From Hydractinia symbiolongicarpus (taxonomy: Eukaryota; Cnidaria; Hydrozoa; Anthoathecata; Hydractiniidae), in NCBI RefSeq assembly GCF_029227915.1, contig NC_079877.1, forward strand, positions 19,991,851 through 20,055,850: DNA of 64,000 bases, in the 5' to 3' direction. The notes under the pieces are model-generated. The model searched no databases. It worked only from the letters and a program-made list of their open reading frames with translations, and was not told the DNA's origin. This document shows, piece by piece, positions 35,262-44,446 of the stretch. Each line of letters opens with the position of its first letter. Position 1 is the first letter of the stretch. Both the position numbers and the translations under genes were made by a program.

Positions 35262-36524
35262 AATGTATAGCACGACAAACCCGACAGCGGCGGCTGCCAT
35301 GTACAAATGCTTTGCGGCATATGTAACGATAGTTGACGCCACTCTCAGAAAGAAGGATACTACGGTACCGATGATGCCGGGTAATGCAGCGCCCACCCTT
35401 CCTGCCAGCTATTTCAAGAAATTTCCTAATCTCTCGAGTTGCTTTTGTACAAAGCCTTTTTTACCTCCCGCTGCACTTCATCCCGCAGCACCCACCGCGA
35501 CACCCTCTTCCGTAAAGGCAAGTACAATGGTGGAAACCAGTAGGCCTATAGCAGAGACAATACTGGCTATGGTGATCCCTTGCTCTTTGAAGAGTATTTT
35601 AAGCTTCTCCAGCAGAGACGTGTCCAGCAATTTTCATCAACGTTTCCTTGATGAGCCCCAGTTGACTGTAAATTTCCTTGGATAGTAATCCATTGGCATC
35701 TTGCGCGGCTTTTATCGGTTAAGTCCTCATTCCTAGCATTAATATTTTCTATTTTCCCATCAATTTTAACCTTTTCCTCCTCGGTTGCCCTGGCCTTTTT
35801 CTCCTCAAGTTTTTTTATATCATTATTTGCCTTGTCAATCTCGCTGTCGTATAGAATCATCTTGTTTTTCAAGCTTTTCAAATTACCTCTTATAGTTTGA
35901 AGTTCGAGGTTAAGCCCCCTTCTTTCGCGTTCGGTGATAACGTCATCGGTACCACCACCAAATGAAGTCGTCTCCTCTATAAATTTTCCGTAGTATCCAC
36001 AAATTCCTTGATTGATTCTATCGATTGCATCGAAATGTTATCAGCACCCTTCCCCAATTCATCAACCCTTTGCCCAAGTGCCTGGGCCGCTACCTTACCC
36101 CTGTTGGGTGTAGTAACATAGTCGGGAAAGCCTAGCTGTCGCACGAGATCTGCCTTCAATTTCTTGATCATTTCACCGGCAGCTCGCAGCCCACCCTTAT
36201 CTTTTGTAATTAATGTTGTAAGGTCTATCTCATTGAAAAAAGACGATTCCCCTTCAACCTAAACTTTTCTTAGGGTATCGCAAAAGGCTTCCCCAGCCTT
36301 TCCCCAAAACGTTCGTAGAGTTCGTTGACCTTATCCTCAAGCAGTTTTTCCCTTTTCTCTGAAAGGCCAGCCCCTGGGACGCCCTGTTGTTCTCCTAGAG
36401 GTGAAAGCTCCGGTGTTGATGGAAGTTTAGGCGGTGATGGGAGTTTTGACGTGGTATCATCGGGTTTATCATCCCTCTCACCTTCATCCGGAAGATCGTG
36501 ATCAAATACAGGATTAGTTGGCAT
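35262..36524 (-). pseudogene. Coiled-coil and transmembrane Polinton protein, broken
   Basis: It starts in the context GTAATAAATG with a proline-rich acidic region ('PSPPKLPSTPELSPLG'). A frameshift near 36270 follows. Then comes 'QLGFPDYVTTPNRGKVAAQA', a long coiled coil ('NNDIKKLEEKKARATEEE') after another shift near 35990, and finally a C-terminal part with two hydrophobic stretches, including 'ASIVSAIGLLVSTIVLAF'. Total length would be about 420 codons. Several stops and shifts (near 35700, 35610, 35495 and 35425) disable it. I recall related sequences in cnidarian Polintons. Function unknown; a virion-internal or membrane-remodelling role is possible. Confidence 0.6.
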
Positions 36525-36551
36525 TTATTACAAGATTTCCCTATATAATAA
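36525..36551. promoter_or_regulatory. Divergent promoter between capsid and coiled-coil genes
   Basis: Only 27 bases separate two ATGs pointing outward. Both are preceded by AATAA touching the ATG, with TTTCCCTATATAATAA on the plus side. It is a compact bidirectional promoter candidate. Confidence 0.65.
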
Positions 36552-37816
36552 ATGAGTGGCTTTGGAACAACCCTAGACCCATACGCAGAGACTAAACAAC
36601 TCTTCGGTATCAAAGGACGAAACAGCGAGTTCAAATCTCGCATATACCTTCAACCATCAATCAAAATGAGGACCTCTACGTTGATATACCCAATATGGAG
36701 CAGAACGATGTCATTTTTCCTGGCAGCCTCAAGCTTTTATTTGACCTGACGCTGACCGGGACCAATACGAAGCGTACCCAGCAACATAGTCAGCAACATA
36801 GGCAAAAGCCTGGTTAAAAATCAGCGAGTTACCCTGGATGGCAATGAGGTCCAGAATATATCAGATTACAATATCCTGGCAGTCTGCAGGGACCTCTGGC
36901 TACCTAAGTTTGATCGTGAAAACAACCTCATCCTAGAGGGAATCAACCCCAACGATGGGATCATCAGAGCCCTGCAGGTCAAGGCTACTGAGTATGTTGG
37001 GACAGATGAGGAGAAAGCCATCGCTGCGGCGTATAGCAAAACTTTCTGCATCCCATTGGGTAAAATGTTTGAATTAACCAGAGACTTACCATTTTATCAG
37101 GCAGAGCTACATGACAGATTACAGTTCGTTCTACATTTTGCACAGCACATCGATGTCATCAAGGATGGGGGTACGGCAGCCGTGGGATCTACTGCGGCAA
37201 AAGCTGCCGGTGCTGCCTATATCTTGTATTCCAATATCAAGTTGGAATACAAGATCACCCATGAGGGTCTCGCAAGTGCCATGATATCAAGGTATAACAG
37301 TAACAAGGTATAAACGAAAGGATCCTACGAAGCAAGGTTGTGACCATTAAGAAAGCTGATATAAACTACAACCTCCAAATCGATACTCCTGCCAAGAGTC
37401 TCAAAAGTGTACTGCTACTGTTTTTAGACCCTGGAAAAGTGAAGGCCTTTGCTGGTGTAAATGAAGCCTTCTATAATCCGAAAATTGAAAAAATATCCAT
37501 CACGGTGGAAGGTGAACCTAACGGACTGTATAGCCATGCCATGCTTCCTAAGGACCATCTCGAACAGATTGTCAACCTCTTTGGTAGTCACGACTCGAAT
37601 GTGACGATTGGCCAATTTTTCAATGAACGGTATGCATTATTCATCGATTTCAGAGCATCTCCCGATCATGCGCTACATGGTAGCGGGAGAGCTCTACAAA
37701 GGCTTAGTGATGGCATCACTTTCCATATGACCAAAAAAGCTGACGGAACCGGGGATATATGGTGTTATGTGTACCTGCTGATGGATGCTCAATTAAACAT
37801 CCTAGGTGGGCGTTAG
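36552..37816 (+). pseudogene. Major capsid protein candidate (double jelly-roll), frameshifted
   Basis: About 420 codons are spread over four frame segments, with shifts near 36665, 36785 and 37315. Landmarks in the separate segments are 'MSGFGTTLDPYAETKQLFG', 'NMEQNDVIFPGSLKLLFDL', 'QNISDYNILAVCRDLWLP' and 'SLKSVLLLFLDPGKVKAF'. Beta-rich content, lack of membrane segments, length and its place as the largest plus-strand gene fit a Polinton or adintovirus major capsid protein. The assignment rests on recalled motif style, not on a search. The gene cannot make an intact protein as it stands. Confidence 0.65.
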
Positions 37817-37851
37817 CATTCTGTGGAATATTAGTGACCACAATTTGTATT

Positions 37852-37879
37852 TGTCCTATGAGAATAAATACAAATCAAT
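37852..37879 (+). promoter_or_regulatory. Leader shared with the other Cys-rich genes
   Basis: CCTATGAGAATAAATACAAA followed by TCAAT directly precedes the Cys-rich ORF at 37880. The same block, in the form ATATAAATCAAC, precedes the related genes starting at 42372 and 43195. In those two copies it is part of a short dyad. Confidence 0.6.
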
Positions 37880-38230
37880 ATCGAAGAAAACAAGAGATGT
37901 CAAAATTGTAAAAAAGTGTTGGCTTTGGATGCATTTAGGGTGTTGAAAAATGGTAAATCCACAAAGTCATGCATATGCTGTCTGAATAAAAGGAAACAGC
38001 GGCGTGCCAAAAACAAATGTCCTCATGGTAGGCGGATGGAGCAGTGTAAGGACTGTGGGGGAAATCAAATATGTCAACATGAAAGGGTGAGGGCCAAGGA
38101 ATGTAAGAGGAGTCAGATTTGTCCCCATGAGAGACAGAGGGCTTCCTGCAAAGACTGCAAGGGCAGTCAGATATGCGAACATGAGAAATTTAGGTATCGC
38201 TGCAAGGAGTGCAAGAAGGGTAAACAATAA
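37880..38230 (+). pseudogene. Cys-rich CPHxRxxxxCKDC repeat protein, start codon lost
   Basis: About 116 codons. An N-terminal knuckle ('CQNCKK') and 'CICCLNKRKQRR' are followed by three repeats of the type CPHGRRMEQCKDCGGNQIC. Each repeat has two Cys, a His and a CxxC-like pair, probably binding zinc. By alignment with the two paralogues (42372 and 43195), ATC occupies the position of the expected ATG at 37880. The usual start is therefore gone, and no good in-frame ATG follows until mid-protein. Otherwise the frame is open. Unlike the paralogue at 42419-43195, it has no nuclease domain. Its stop overlaps the start signature of the next gene. Confidence 0.7.
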
Positions 38231-38629
38231 ATGGCAACGTTTGCTGTACTGGTAGCAGGCGCTGCAATTAACGCATTAGCGTTCAGTGGATCAAACTATC
38301 TATTTAGTAAAGTTTCAGGGCATGGTGAAGCTGAACGGAAGAGGCACGATAAAGCCGTTGAAAAATTGAACGAGGCACAACCTCAATGGATCAGGGATAG
38401 ACAAGCCAAACTAGGCTGGTTTGCGAAGGAAAAAGAGAAGCAACTTAGGGCGGGTAAGAGTTTGAGGGAGCTCGATGACTCTATGTATCGCTATTATATT
38501 GCCTCAAAGAAGGAGGCACCGCAATTGAAGGAATTCAAATTGAATTCAAAAACCCAACAGGATGGAGAATTGACGTTTATAGTAGGCTCATTATCACTAC
38601 CAGGCTTCGTGGTCTGCAAGTATTTGTAA
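38231..38629 (+). CDS. Small Polinton protein with N-terminal membrane segment
   Basis: The protein has 132 residues. It opens MATFAVLVAGAAINALAFSG, a hydrophobic segment that could be a membrane anchor. A charged, helical region follows ('RKRHDKAVEKLNEAQPQW', 'EKEKQLRAGKSLRELDDSM'). The start context is CAATAAATG. I recall this protein type repeatedly from cnidarian Polintons. Its role is unknown. The last 20 or so residues look atypical, so a frameshift near 38560 is possible. Confidence 0.7.
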   Translation: MATFAVLVAGAAINALAFSGSNYLFSKVSGHGEAERKRHDKAVEKLNEAQPQWIRDRQAKLGWFAKEKEKQLRAGKSLRELDDSMYRYYIASKKEAPQLKEFKLNSKTQQDGELTFIVGSLSLPGFVVCKYL

Positions 38630-38655
38630 GAACGTTTTTAACATGTATAATAAAC

Positions 38656-39659
38656 ATGTCAAAAACGCACGTTGTTACGGAAGATGAGGCCGAAAAGCTT
38701 AGCCAAATTTACTATACCCCAGAGCATTTGTGGACCGGACGCAAAGCTATCAGACTGCTTGCGAAAGAGAGCGGTCTATCAAAAAAGAAGGTTACCCATT
38801 GGCTATCCAGGCAACTCCTATGGTTACGACACATCAGGGGGCGAAAACGTATTGATTATCCACACTTCACCATTACAACACCCAATGAAGTGCATCAGCT
38901 TGATTTGTTGTATATGCCACATGATCGGTTGTATGGCAATACGTACAAGTACATTCTCACGGGGGTTGACGTTGCATCTCGTTATAAGGTAGCAAAACCC
39001 TACGTACCAAAAAGGCCAGCGAGGTGGCGGATATGTTAAAGGACATTTATAAGGCAGGACCCCTTCATTACCCAAAACCTTTTAATGTGATAACGGTAGC
39101 GAGTTTAAATCTGATGTAACCAAGTTGCTGGAAGGTAAAGGTGTGGAAATTAAGAGGGCCACCACCAAATATCACCATACATTTACCGCATTTGTAGAGT
39201 CCTACAACAAGGTACTTGCCGAAAAAGCTCTTTAAGCTTCAGGATGCACAGGAGCTGGTATCCGGGGAGCCTAGTAGCATATGGGTCAAACACCTGTACA
39301 CTATCGTCAAAAATCTCAATAATACCAAAACAGCCATGATTGGCTTAAAACCTAACAAGGCTATTTAACTCGAAGATGTACCACTTGCAAAAAGCCAGCA
39401 ATATCCCAAAGAGAAACCCCTACCTCAGGATGGTCTTTATCTCTATCTGCTACAACCAGGAGAGGAGCATACTGACTCTAAAAGACGCGCCACCGACGCC
39501 TTTTACAGCAAACATACTTACAGGTTGGATAAAATAGTAACAAGTAGTCGTATTTTGTATTATTTGAAGGACGGCCCTGATCGTAGCTTCGTGTCAGAAG
39601 AACTCATGCTAATTCCTGAAGATGTTCAGGTACCTCCGGATGTTATCAAAGAGTGGTAA
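38656..39659 (+). pseudogene. Retroviral-type integrase (Polinton c-int), broken
   Basis: Integrase inserts the element into host DNA by DDE transfer. An N-terminal helical region (38656-38840) is followed by the catalytic core: 'VHQLDLLYMPHDRLYG' (first Asp), 'CDNGSEFKSDV' (second Asp, about 39090) and 'FVESYNKVLAEKAL' (Glu, about 39198). The C-terminal domain includes 'FYSKHTYRLDKI' and 'SSRILYYLKDG'. A frameshift near 38998, a change near 39075, and stops at about 39232 and 39366 disable it. The start context is AATAAACATG. All three catalytic residues are still encoded, in separate frame pieces. Confidence 0.9.
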
Positions 39660-39689
39660 TAACTCTTCATTCGTCATTATTCGGATCTC

Positions 39690-40295
39690 ACAGATAATCC
39701 AAAGGATGTAGGGTAGAGAACGGGTATCCATAGACGATACCTTTGATGACATTGGGTTCATTTTCTAAATCAATATCGACTAGACGTCTATCTGGTATCG
39801 GAAAGTTGAGTATGTTGCCTATTGTTGTTATATCAGCCAAATCAGATAGCTTCAAATCCCTATCCTTAATAACCTGGTAACAGAGTGCACCATAGTTGTT
39901 CCCTTTAGCCGCAACGATATATAGAGCCCTAGGCGTTCAGCATCATCCTCTAAATCCTCATCAATCTCGCTTCTTACGAATGTACCCCATGCTTTTTCGC
40001 CTGACGCTACCTTGTTTAAAAGCTCTTCGTCGGTTTTATATTCAAACCCCTCGTAGTATACGCCATCTCGATATTTAAAATTTTCTAAGCAGGTAGGGCA
40101 ATATCCAGCCACCGATCCTGCCTTGATACAACAATGTAGCACAGGTACCTGAATATTGTAGTTGATTGTAAATTGATTCCTTTGTAGATAGGCTTCCATA
40201 TTTTTTGATATTTCAGTATCTTTTAACATACAGCTGAAAAGGTCAAAAATGATGATTTTAATAGGGAGGTCCCTCTTCCAAGGGGAGGGTGGCAC
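39690..40295 (-). pseudogene. Unrecognised Polinton protein with CxxC pair
   Basis: The first 130 codons (40295 down to about 39910) include 'VLHCCIKAGSVAGYCPTC', possibly a zinc-binding pair, and a charged region with 'GEKAWGTFVRSE'. A frameshift near 39900 leads into another 70 open codons ('GNILNFPIPDRRLVDIDLEN') that end at 39690. I recognise no family. It is convergent with the integrase gene and ends about 30 bp from it. Confidence 0.5.
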
Positions 40296-40344
40296 CCACC
40301 TCGCTTTTGCATATAATTTTTACTACCCGCAAGAGTAGTGAAAA

Positions 40345-40982
40345 TTAGTCCCCGCTTACGACATAGTCCCCCAGGTTAATTTCAACAAACACATAGCGAT
40401 AAATCTTACTAATGACGCGAAAGATGGAAAAGTTGAGGGCATCGGGGTTATATCGTATAAAGGTGCATCCCAGGGCTTGCTAGATATGATTTTGTCTCTT
40501 TACCTCATAACCTATATGTCCAGATTCATCACATTCGATAGCCAATCTGTACCTCGGGAAGTACAGGTCGATCCTATATACATCAATATGATGCTGCATC
40601 ACCATATCAAAAGCGGTGCGGATAGCGTTAAGGGTGCCCTCTTCCTTGGATAAAAGCTTTATATTTTGGATTTCCATACCACAACTCCCCGCAATTTTAA
40701 TGGAATCCAAACTTTTGCATCGAACCAAGATTTCCATAACAGCCCCGGCGGAAATAAATACATCGTGCCCATTTTCCAGCTTCCTCGCATACCTAATCGG
40801 GATGAGGATAATTGGAAACGTTTATCCGTACGTTGTCCTTTAATATTTTTGTATGATGTTCCAATCGTTTCAATACTCAAAAGCCTACCAAGATCAGTCC
40901 TTTTGAACCATGAGGCCTCACAATCGTCGTATATGATTTCTACGTGCGGGGCAAGCACCGCAACAACATTTTGAGATGACAT
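40345..40982 (-). pseudogene. Bro-N/KilA-like domain with PD-(D/E)XK-like nuclease
   Basis: The N-terminal half (40982-40740) has 'WFKRTDLGRLLSIETIG', as in Bro-N or similar phage/viral DNA-binding domains. The C-terminal half (40737-40345) contains 'YRIDLYFPRYRLAIECDE', the Asp...Glu-Cys-Asp-Glu pattern of a Vsr-like nuclease core, and 'FIRYNPDA' downstream. A frame change between 40740 and 40700 and an in-frame TAG at about 40478 disrupt it. Fused proteins of this type occur in large DNA viruses; the exact family name is from memory. Possible roles are resolution of replication intermediates or interference with rivals. Confidence 0.65.
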
Positions 40983-41047
40983 TTTTTTGTCATATCTTCG
41001 GGTAGATTATTCGTATGCTCAATCCAAAATTTTCCAACTCCTAGGGT

Positions 41048-41615
41048 GCTCTAGCCTTACGTATAGACAGACATGCGTGCTTAGACCTCTTCAATTCGGC
41101 TTTGATATCATCCCAGTTGTGGATGAGATTTGTCTCGTTATCTATGAGTTGCCGGTCAGAGCGCTCATGTGAGTACCTCAAAAACAGAGCTTTTTCTGTC
41201 TCCTCAATTTTTTAGGGAGAGCAGTGTACGACTGCGTGAGTATCCATAAGCTATGCTTCCTGTGTCTACCACAGATAGCCAATTCAAGTATTGGTTGTCG
41301 TTTTTTGTCGAGACTTTCGTCTGAGATGATATCGTCAATCACAAACAACGTTTCCTCGCATGCCAGCAGCGATAATAATTTTTGAATCCATTCAAACAAC
41401 TGGTCCCTAGGGTCTATCAGGAACACATAAGGGTCCTTCTATAGTGAGACCCTCTCAAGGTATGTTGTATTCCACCGCGATGTGGGGCACAGGATGATGA
41501 TATTTTGATAATGATTCTTATACTCCTGCTCGAGGAGGTCCAGGACACGCTGCGTTTTCCCGCATGACGTTGGACCTGTAAAGATTGCCGTATGTGATTC
41601 CCTCACGACGTTCAT
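41048..41615 (-). pseudogene. A32-like (FtsK/HerA) DNA-packaging ATPase, broken
   Basis: This motor packages genomes in NCLDV, adenovirus-like and Polinton systems. The Walker A motif 'IFTGPTSCGKTQRVLDL' lies just after the start at 41615. Walker B is 'ETLFVIDDIISDE', and a sensor-like 'ILTQSYTALPK' follows. There is an in-frame TAG at about 41440 and a frameshift near 41190; the final open piece includes 'KALFLRYSHERSDRQLID'. At about 185 codons it is a little short for the family. The start ATG partly overlaps the end of the upstream Cys-rich gene. Confidence 0.88.
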
Positions 41616-41639
41616 TTACTAATAAGTTAACCACTTCTG

Positions 41640-42372
41640 ATAGCATACCTTTGAATATACCCTGGCACAGCTTAAACATATCAACACACCGCCGTGATTG
41701 TTCACCAAAGATCCCCGGCAGGCAGGGCAGAGCTTGGTATTCTGGGCCTTATATTCAAGTGGTAGTGGAGTATGTGTTAATTTTCCATCCAGGCATCTCA
41801 GTACCTTGCGATATATTTTAACAAGCAGTTCCTTTTCGTGGCTCCCAGGGGGTGCTTTAATGAGCTCGATTTACCGGAGTATGATGTTGTATGTCAACAA
41901 GGTATACAAAAGCAGGTAATTTTCATTCTGCTAAATATCTCTAGTTTTGCTATCAGTGGCAAAAATGTCTACCTTTTGTTCAATAACAAGGTCCTTGCAT
42001 TTTATATACCGCCTAGCCTTAGCTTTATCGAGACAACCTATGCAGGGTTTGCACTTGCCCTGTGTAATGCTTTGGAAACATCTGCAAGTGTTGGGAACTT
42101 ACCGGTTTCGAGATACCTATAAGGTATCTTATGTTGTAGAGCTCCCAGGTGTAGCCCTCTAAAAACTGGGCCTCCATATGGCCTCTACAAATATTCATTA
42201 ACTCATATAGGGGCTGGGTCCCTATATGTTCACATTTTGTACAATGTTTGTTGCGTGATGTCTTGCTAATATCGAGACAACTTATGCACTGCTGATTTAA
42301 CTGACCACAACTCTTAGCCCCGAGATTATCCAAGACATTTTTGCATTTTGAGCAGTTTTTTGTCTCTTCCAT
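41640..42372 (-). pseudogene. Zinc-finger protein, paralogue of the HNH gene, C-terminal zinc ribbon
   Basis: It starts MEETKNCSKCKNVLDNLG in the shared leader. Several CxxC pairs follow ('CISCLDISKTSRNKHCTKC'), then a region similar in layout to the HNH part of the neighbouring gene ('MEAQFLEGYTW', 'GKFPTLADVSKALHR') but without a visible HNH core. After a frameshift near 42060 come more Cys pairs ('CKPCIGCLDKAKARRY'). At the end (41730-41650) there is a two-CxxC ribbon, 'LCPACRGSLVNNHGGVLIC' plus 'LSCARVY', which resembles viral late transcription factor ribbons. Stops at about 41935 and 41885. Function unclear. Confidence 0.55.
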
Positions 42373-42408
42373 GTTGATTTATATCTCTCGTAGAAAGATA
42401 TAAATTTT
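42373..42408 (-). promoter_or_regulatory. Dyad leader before the zinc-finger gene
   Basis: On the minus strand, TTTATATCTTTCTACGAGAG and ATATAAATCAAC precede the ATG. TTTATATCT and AGATATAAA form a dyad around the CTACGAG core. Confidence 0.65.
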
Positions 42409-42418
42409 ACTGGACGGT

Positions 42419-43195
42419 CTATTCTGTAATGTATCGGTTGCCTTTTGACATGTTCTCACTCGTCCACATAGGTTGCGTATTGGAATAGTGCAATCTTCTA
42501 CCAACCTCAACAAGCGATGGAGCATCTCCATTTTCTTGATACTTGAGTGGTACCTTGTGATCAATGTTCCACTCTCCGTGGTTGTCCCTTGTCATTCCTT
42601 CGGAAAACCGGGCTTCAATATGGGCCCGCAGCGTAGCGATATCACAACATATTTACTCCCGAGAACTGAGCTCCTTGTTTATCCTCGGAGCATTGTGGGC
42701 TCGGCTGCTTACAACGCAAGCGAGATGTCCAGGAGGGTCACATATGGGGCAATGCGTCCTTTGTTTTTGATGCTCACAGATGCCTCTACCGCCGCACTCC
42801 TTGCACCTGGATCTTCGTCTGCCAAGCTCAATGCAGATGCTTTCACCCCCACAGTCGTTGCACTCTGATCTTCGCCAACCATGTTTGCAAATCTGGCTAC
42901 CCCCACAGTACTTGCAATGGGATCTTATCCTACCACGTTTCCTGCAGATGCCTCCACCCCCACAGTCCCTATACTGTGATCTTATCCTACCATGCTCGCT
43001 GCATATTTCTACACCGCCACAGTCCTTGCAACGAGACATCTGCTTTTGATGCGGGCACTTTGTACGTTTCTGTGACGCTTTGGCTATGTTCAGGCATTTG
43101 ATACACATTTTTTCTTAGTTGACCATTACGCTTTATTCTAAAATTGTCCATAGATAAAAGTGTTTACATCCCGAACACTTACATTTTCCTTCCAT
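42419..43195 (-). pseudogene. CKxCGG zinc-repeat protein with C-terminal HNH endonuclease
   Basis: It starts MEGKCKCSGCKHF; a stop at about 43133 follows. From about 43110 come six or seven Cys-rich repeats, for example 'GRIRSHCKYCGGSQICK' and 'GRRRSRCKECGGRGICE', about 19 residues each. Then 'CPICDPPGHLACVV' leads, after a frame change near 42660, into 'AHIEARFSEGMTRDNHGEW', 'NIDHKVPLKY' and 'NTQPMWTSENMSKGNRY', an HNH-type core. The repeats probably bind zinc and nucleic acid, and the HNH part cuts DNA. The gene is disabled by the breaks. The combination suggests a homing-type or host-genome-targeting nuclease, by analogy only. Confidence 0.75.
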
Positions 43196-43232
43196 GTTGA
43201 TTTATATTTGTCTCTACGACAAATATAAACCT
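43196..43232 (-). promoter_or_regulatory. Dyad leader before the HNH gene
   Basis: On the minus strand, TTTATATTTGTCGTAGAGAC and AAATATAAATCAAC precede the ATG. The arms TTTATATTTGTC and GACAAATATAAA are a perfect 12-bp dyad around GTAGA. Confidence 0.7.
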
Positions 43233-43242
43233 TACCATACGC

Positions 43243-43497
43243 TCATTTTGGAGGTATCAATGATTTCTTATACCATCCCTGCTTGATCGCGTACTCGTCG
43301 AATAAGATCGCTGCCGTCATATAGCCGGCGAGCTTTAGGCCGTCCTCCAAGTCTATCTTTGCCCCAGGTCTGGAAACTCCTAGGGCCTTCTTCCCACCCA
43401 TGGCTATGAGGTTTGTATATGATACCAGCCTGACTGATTCCCATAAGAAGTAAATAACCATTGTTTCCTTCGAACTAATGTTGCTTGCTGTCGTCAT
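43243..43497 (-). CDS. Small conserved Polinton membrane-like protein
   Basis: The protein has 84 residues, starting in the context GTAATAAATG. 'AMGGKKALGVSRPGAKIDL' and 'LAGYMTAAILFDEYAIKQGW' recall small proteins common to cnidarian Polintons. It is weakly hydrophobic and Lys-rich, with no Cys. Reads intact. Function unknown; a virion component is plausible. Confidence 0.7.
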   Translation of the reverse strand: MTTASNISSKETMVIYFLWESVRLVSYTNLIAMGGKKALGVSRPGAKIDLEDGLKLAGYMTAAILFDEYAIKQGWYKKSLIPPK

Positions 43498-43503
43498 TTA
43501 TTA

Positions 43504-43863
43504 CTAGAGCATTTTAAAAAAATGAGGATGAGCATTGACCTTTTGTTGAGTTTCGGGGGTTGATTTGTGGGTTTCTCCACTTTTTTTGCCACCCCTGCCA
43601 AAATTATACCATACGTCGACCCTTATCGCAAGCACGGTAAGTGTACCGACGCCATAAATGTAAATATCCGTTGACCGTACGGAACTTACCCCAGAAGAGG
43701 CTTTGGTTGCAGGCTCTACAGTACCCTCTTCTTGTTTCATTTTCTCCTTTCTTTTCTTCATCAGTGCAGCCAACTTGTGTCCCTGGGCCACACGCCCCGG
43801 ATGCTTTACTTGTTTTGTAATAACTCGCTCTTCTTCTTGTTTCTGCTGAATCTCTTCACTCAT
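43504..43863 (-). CDS. Basic protein with one membrane segment
   Basis: The protein has 119 residues, starting in the context AATAAAATG. 'KHPGRVAQGHKLAALMKKRK' is a very basic, conserved-looking segment near the N-terminus. A hydrophobic stretch follows at residues 68-84 ('IYIYGVGTLTVLAI'). A DNA-condensing or membrane-linked virion protein is plausible by composition. Its last 30 residues look random and may follow a frameshift. It ends 7 bp before the start of the next small gene. Confidence 0.65.
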   Translation of the reverse strand: MSEEIQQKQEEERVITKQVKHPGRVAQGHKLAALMKKRKEKMKQEEGTVEPATKASSGVSSVRSTDIYIYGVGTLTVLAIRVDVWYNFGRGGKKSGETHKSTPETQQKVNAHPHFFKML

Positions 43864-43895
43864 TTTATTATAGTACCGTCGTCTTAGGCTCTTCC

Positions 43896-44360
43896 TTATC
43901 CTCCATCCTTGTTTTTACCCATATGCCTCGCGGTATGTCCTGCTACAAGGAGTGGAGCTAAACACCTTTCAATTGTACAGTATACAAGGATCCCGAGACC
44001 TGTCATACTGTCCCTGATAATTGGGTCTTCTTCAATATCCCTCCGCAATTCATCAAAACTGTCAATATCAACTATACTTCCAATCATGCTAGCATAGAGG
44101 TTGATAACATGGGTAAACAGTGCCCTAGCTGTTTTCTCACCCTCTTCTTGGAGTTCTCGTTAAAGGTACGCGGTATGTACCTTGTCGATGACCTCATCTG
44201 GAGCCTTGTCGACAAAACTCTCGGTACATTTTTCGGGCAGGAGATGCCCCTTGCCTTTGCGTAGGTCCTCCTTTAAAATTTGACGCCTATCGATAGGTTT
44301 CTCTACATGATCATATTCCGCAGAGGCCGTGTCGAATACTTGTGCAATATCGAACGACAT
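43896..44360 (-). pseudogene. Small Polinton protein, one in-frame stop
   Basis: The start is AATAAAGATG at 44360 (MSFDIAQVFDTASAEYD). The frame is open to 43896 except for TAA at about 44160. The downstream part contains 'LRRDIEEDPIIRDSMTGLG' and a hydrophobic segment ('APLLVAGHTARHMGK'). About 155 codons. I recall relatives in cnidarian Polintons; function unknown. It lies just downstream of the polymerase gene. Confidence 0.6.
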
Positions 44361-44446
44361 CTTTATTAGTAGTCGATATCGAAAAAATATGTAGGCAATC
44401 AGGGCATACGGTAGAATTACCGCAGTATACAAACAAATTTCCATTT

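Noticed and set aside
35263-35685. 140-codon plus-strand ORF
   Set aside because: It overlaps the coiled-coil/transmembrane gene on the minus strand, whose motifs continue through it.
42780-43049. Plus-strand Pro/Leu/Ser repeat ORF
   Set aside because: It is the shadow of the Cys-rich repeats on the minus strand.
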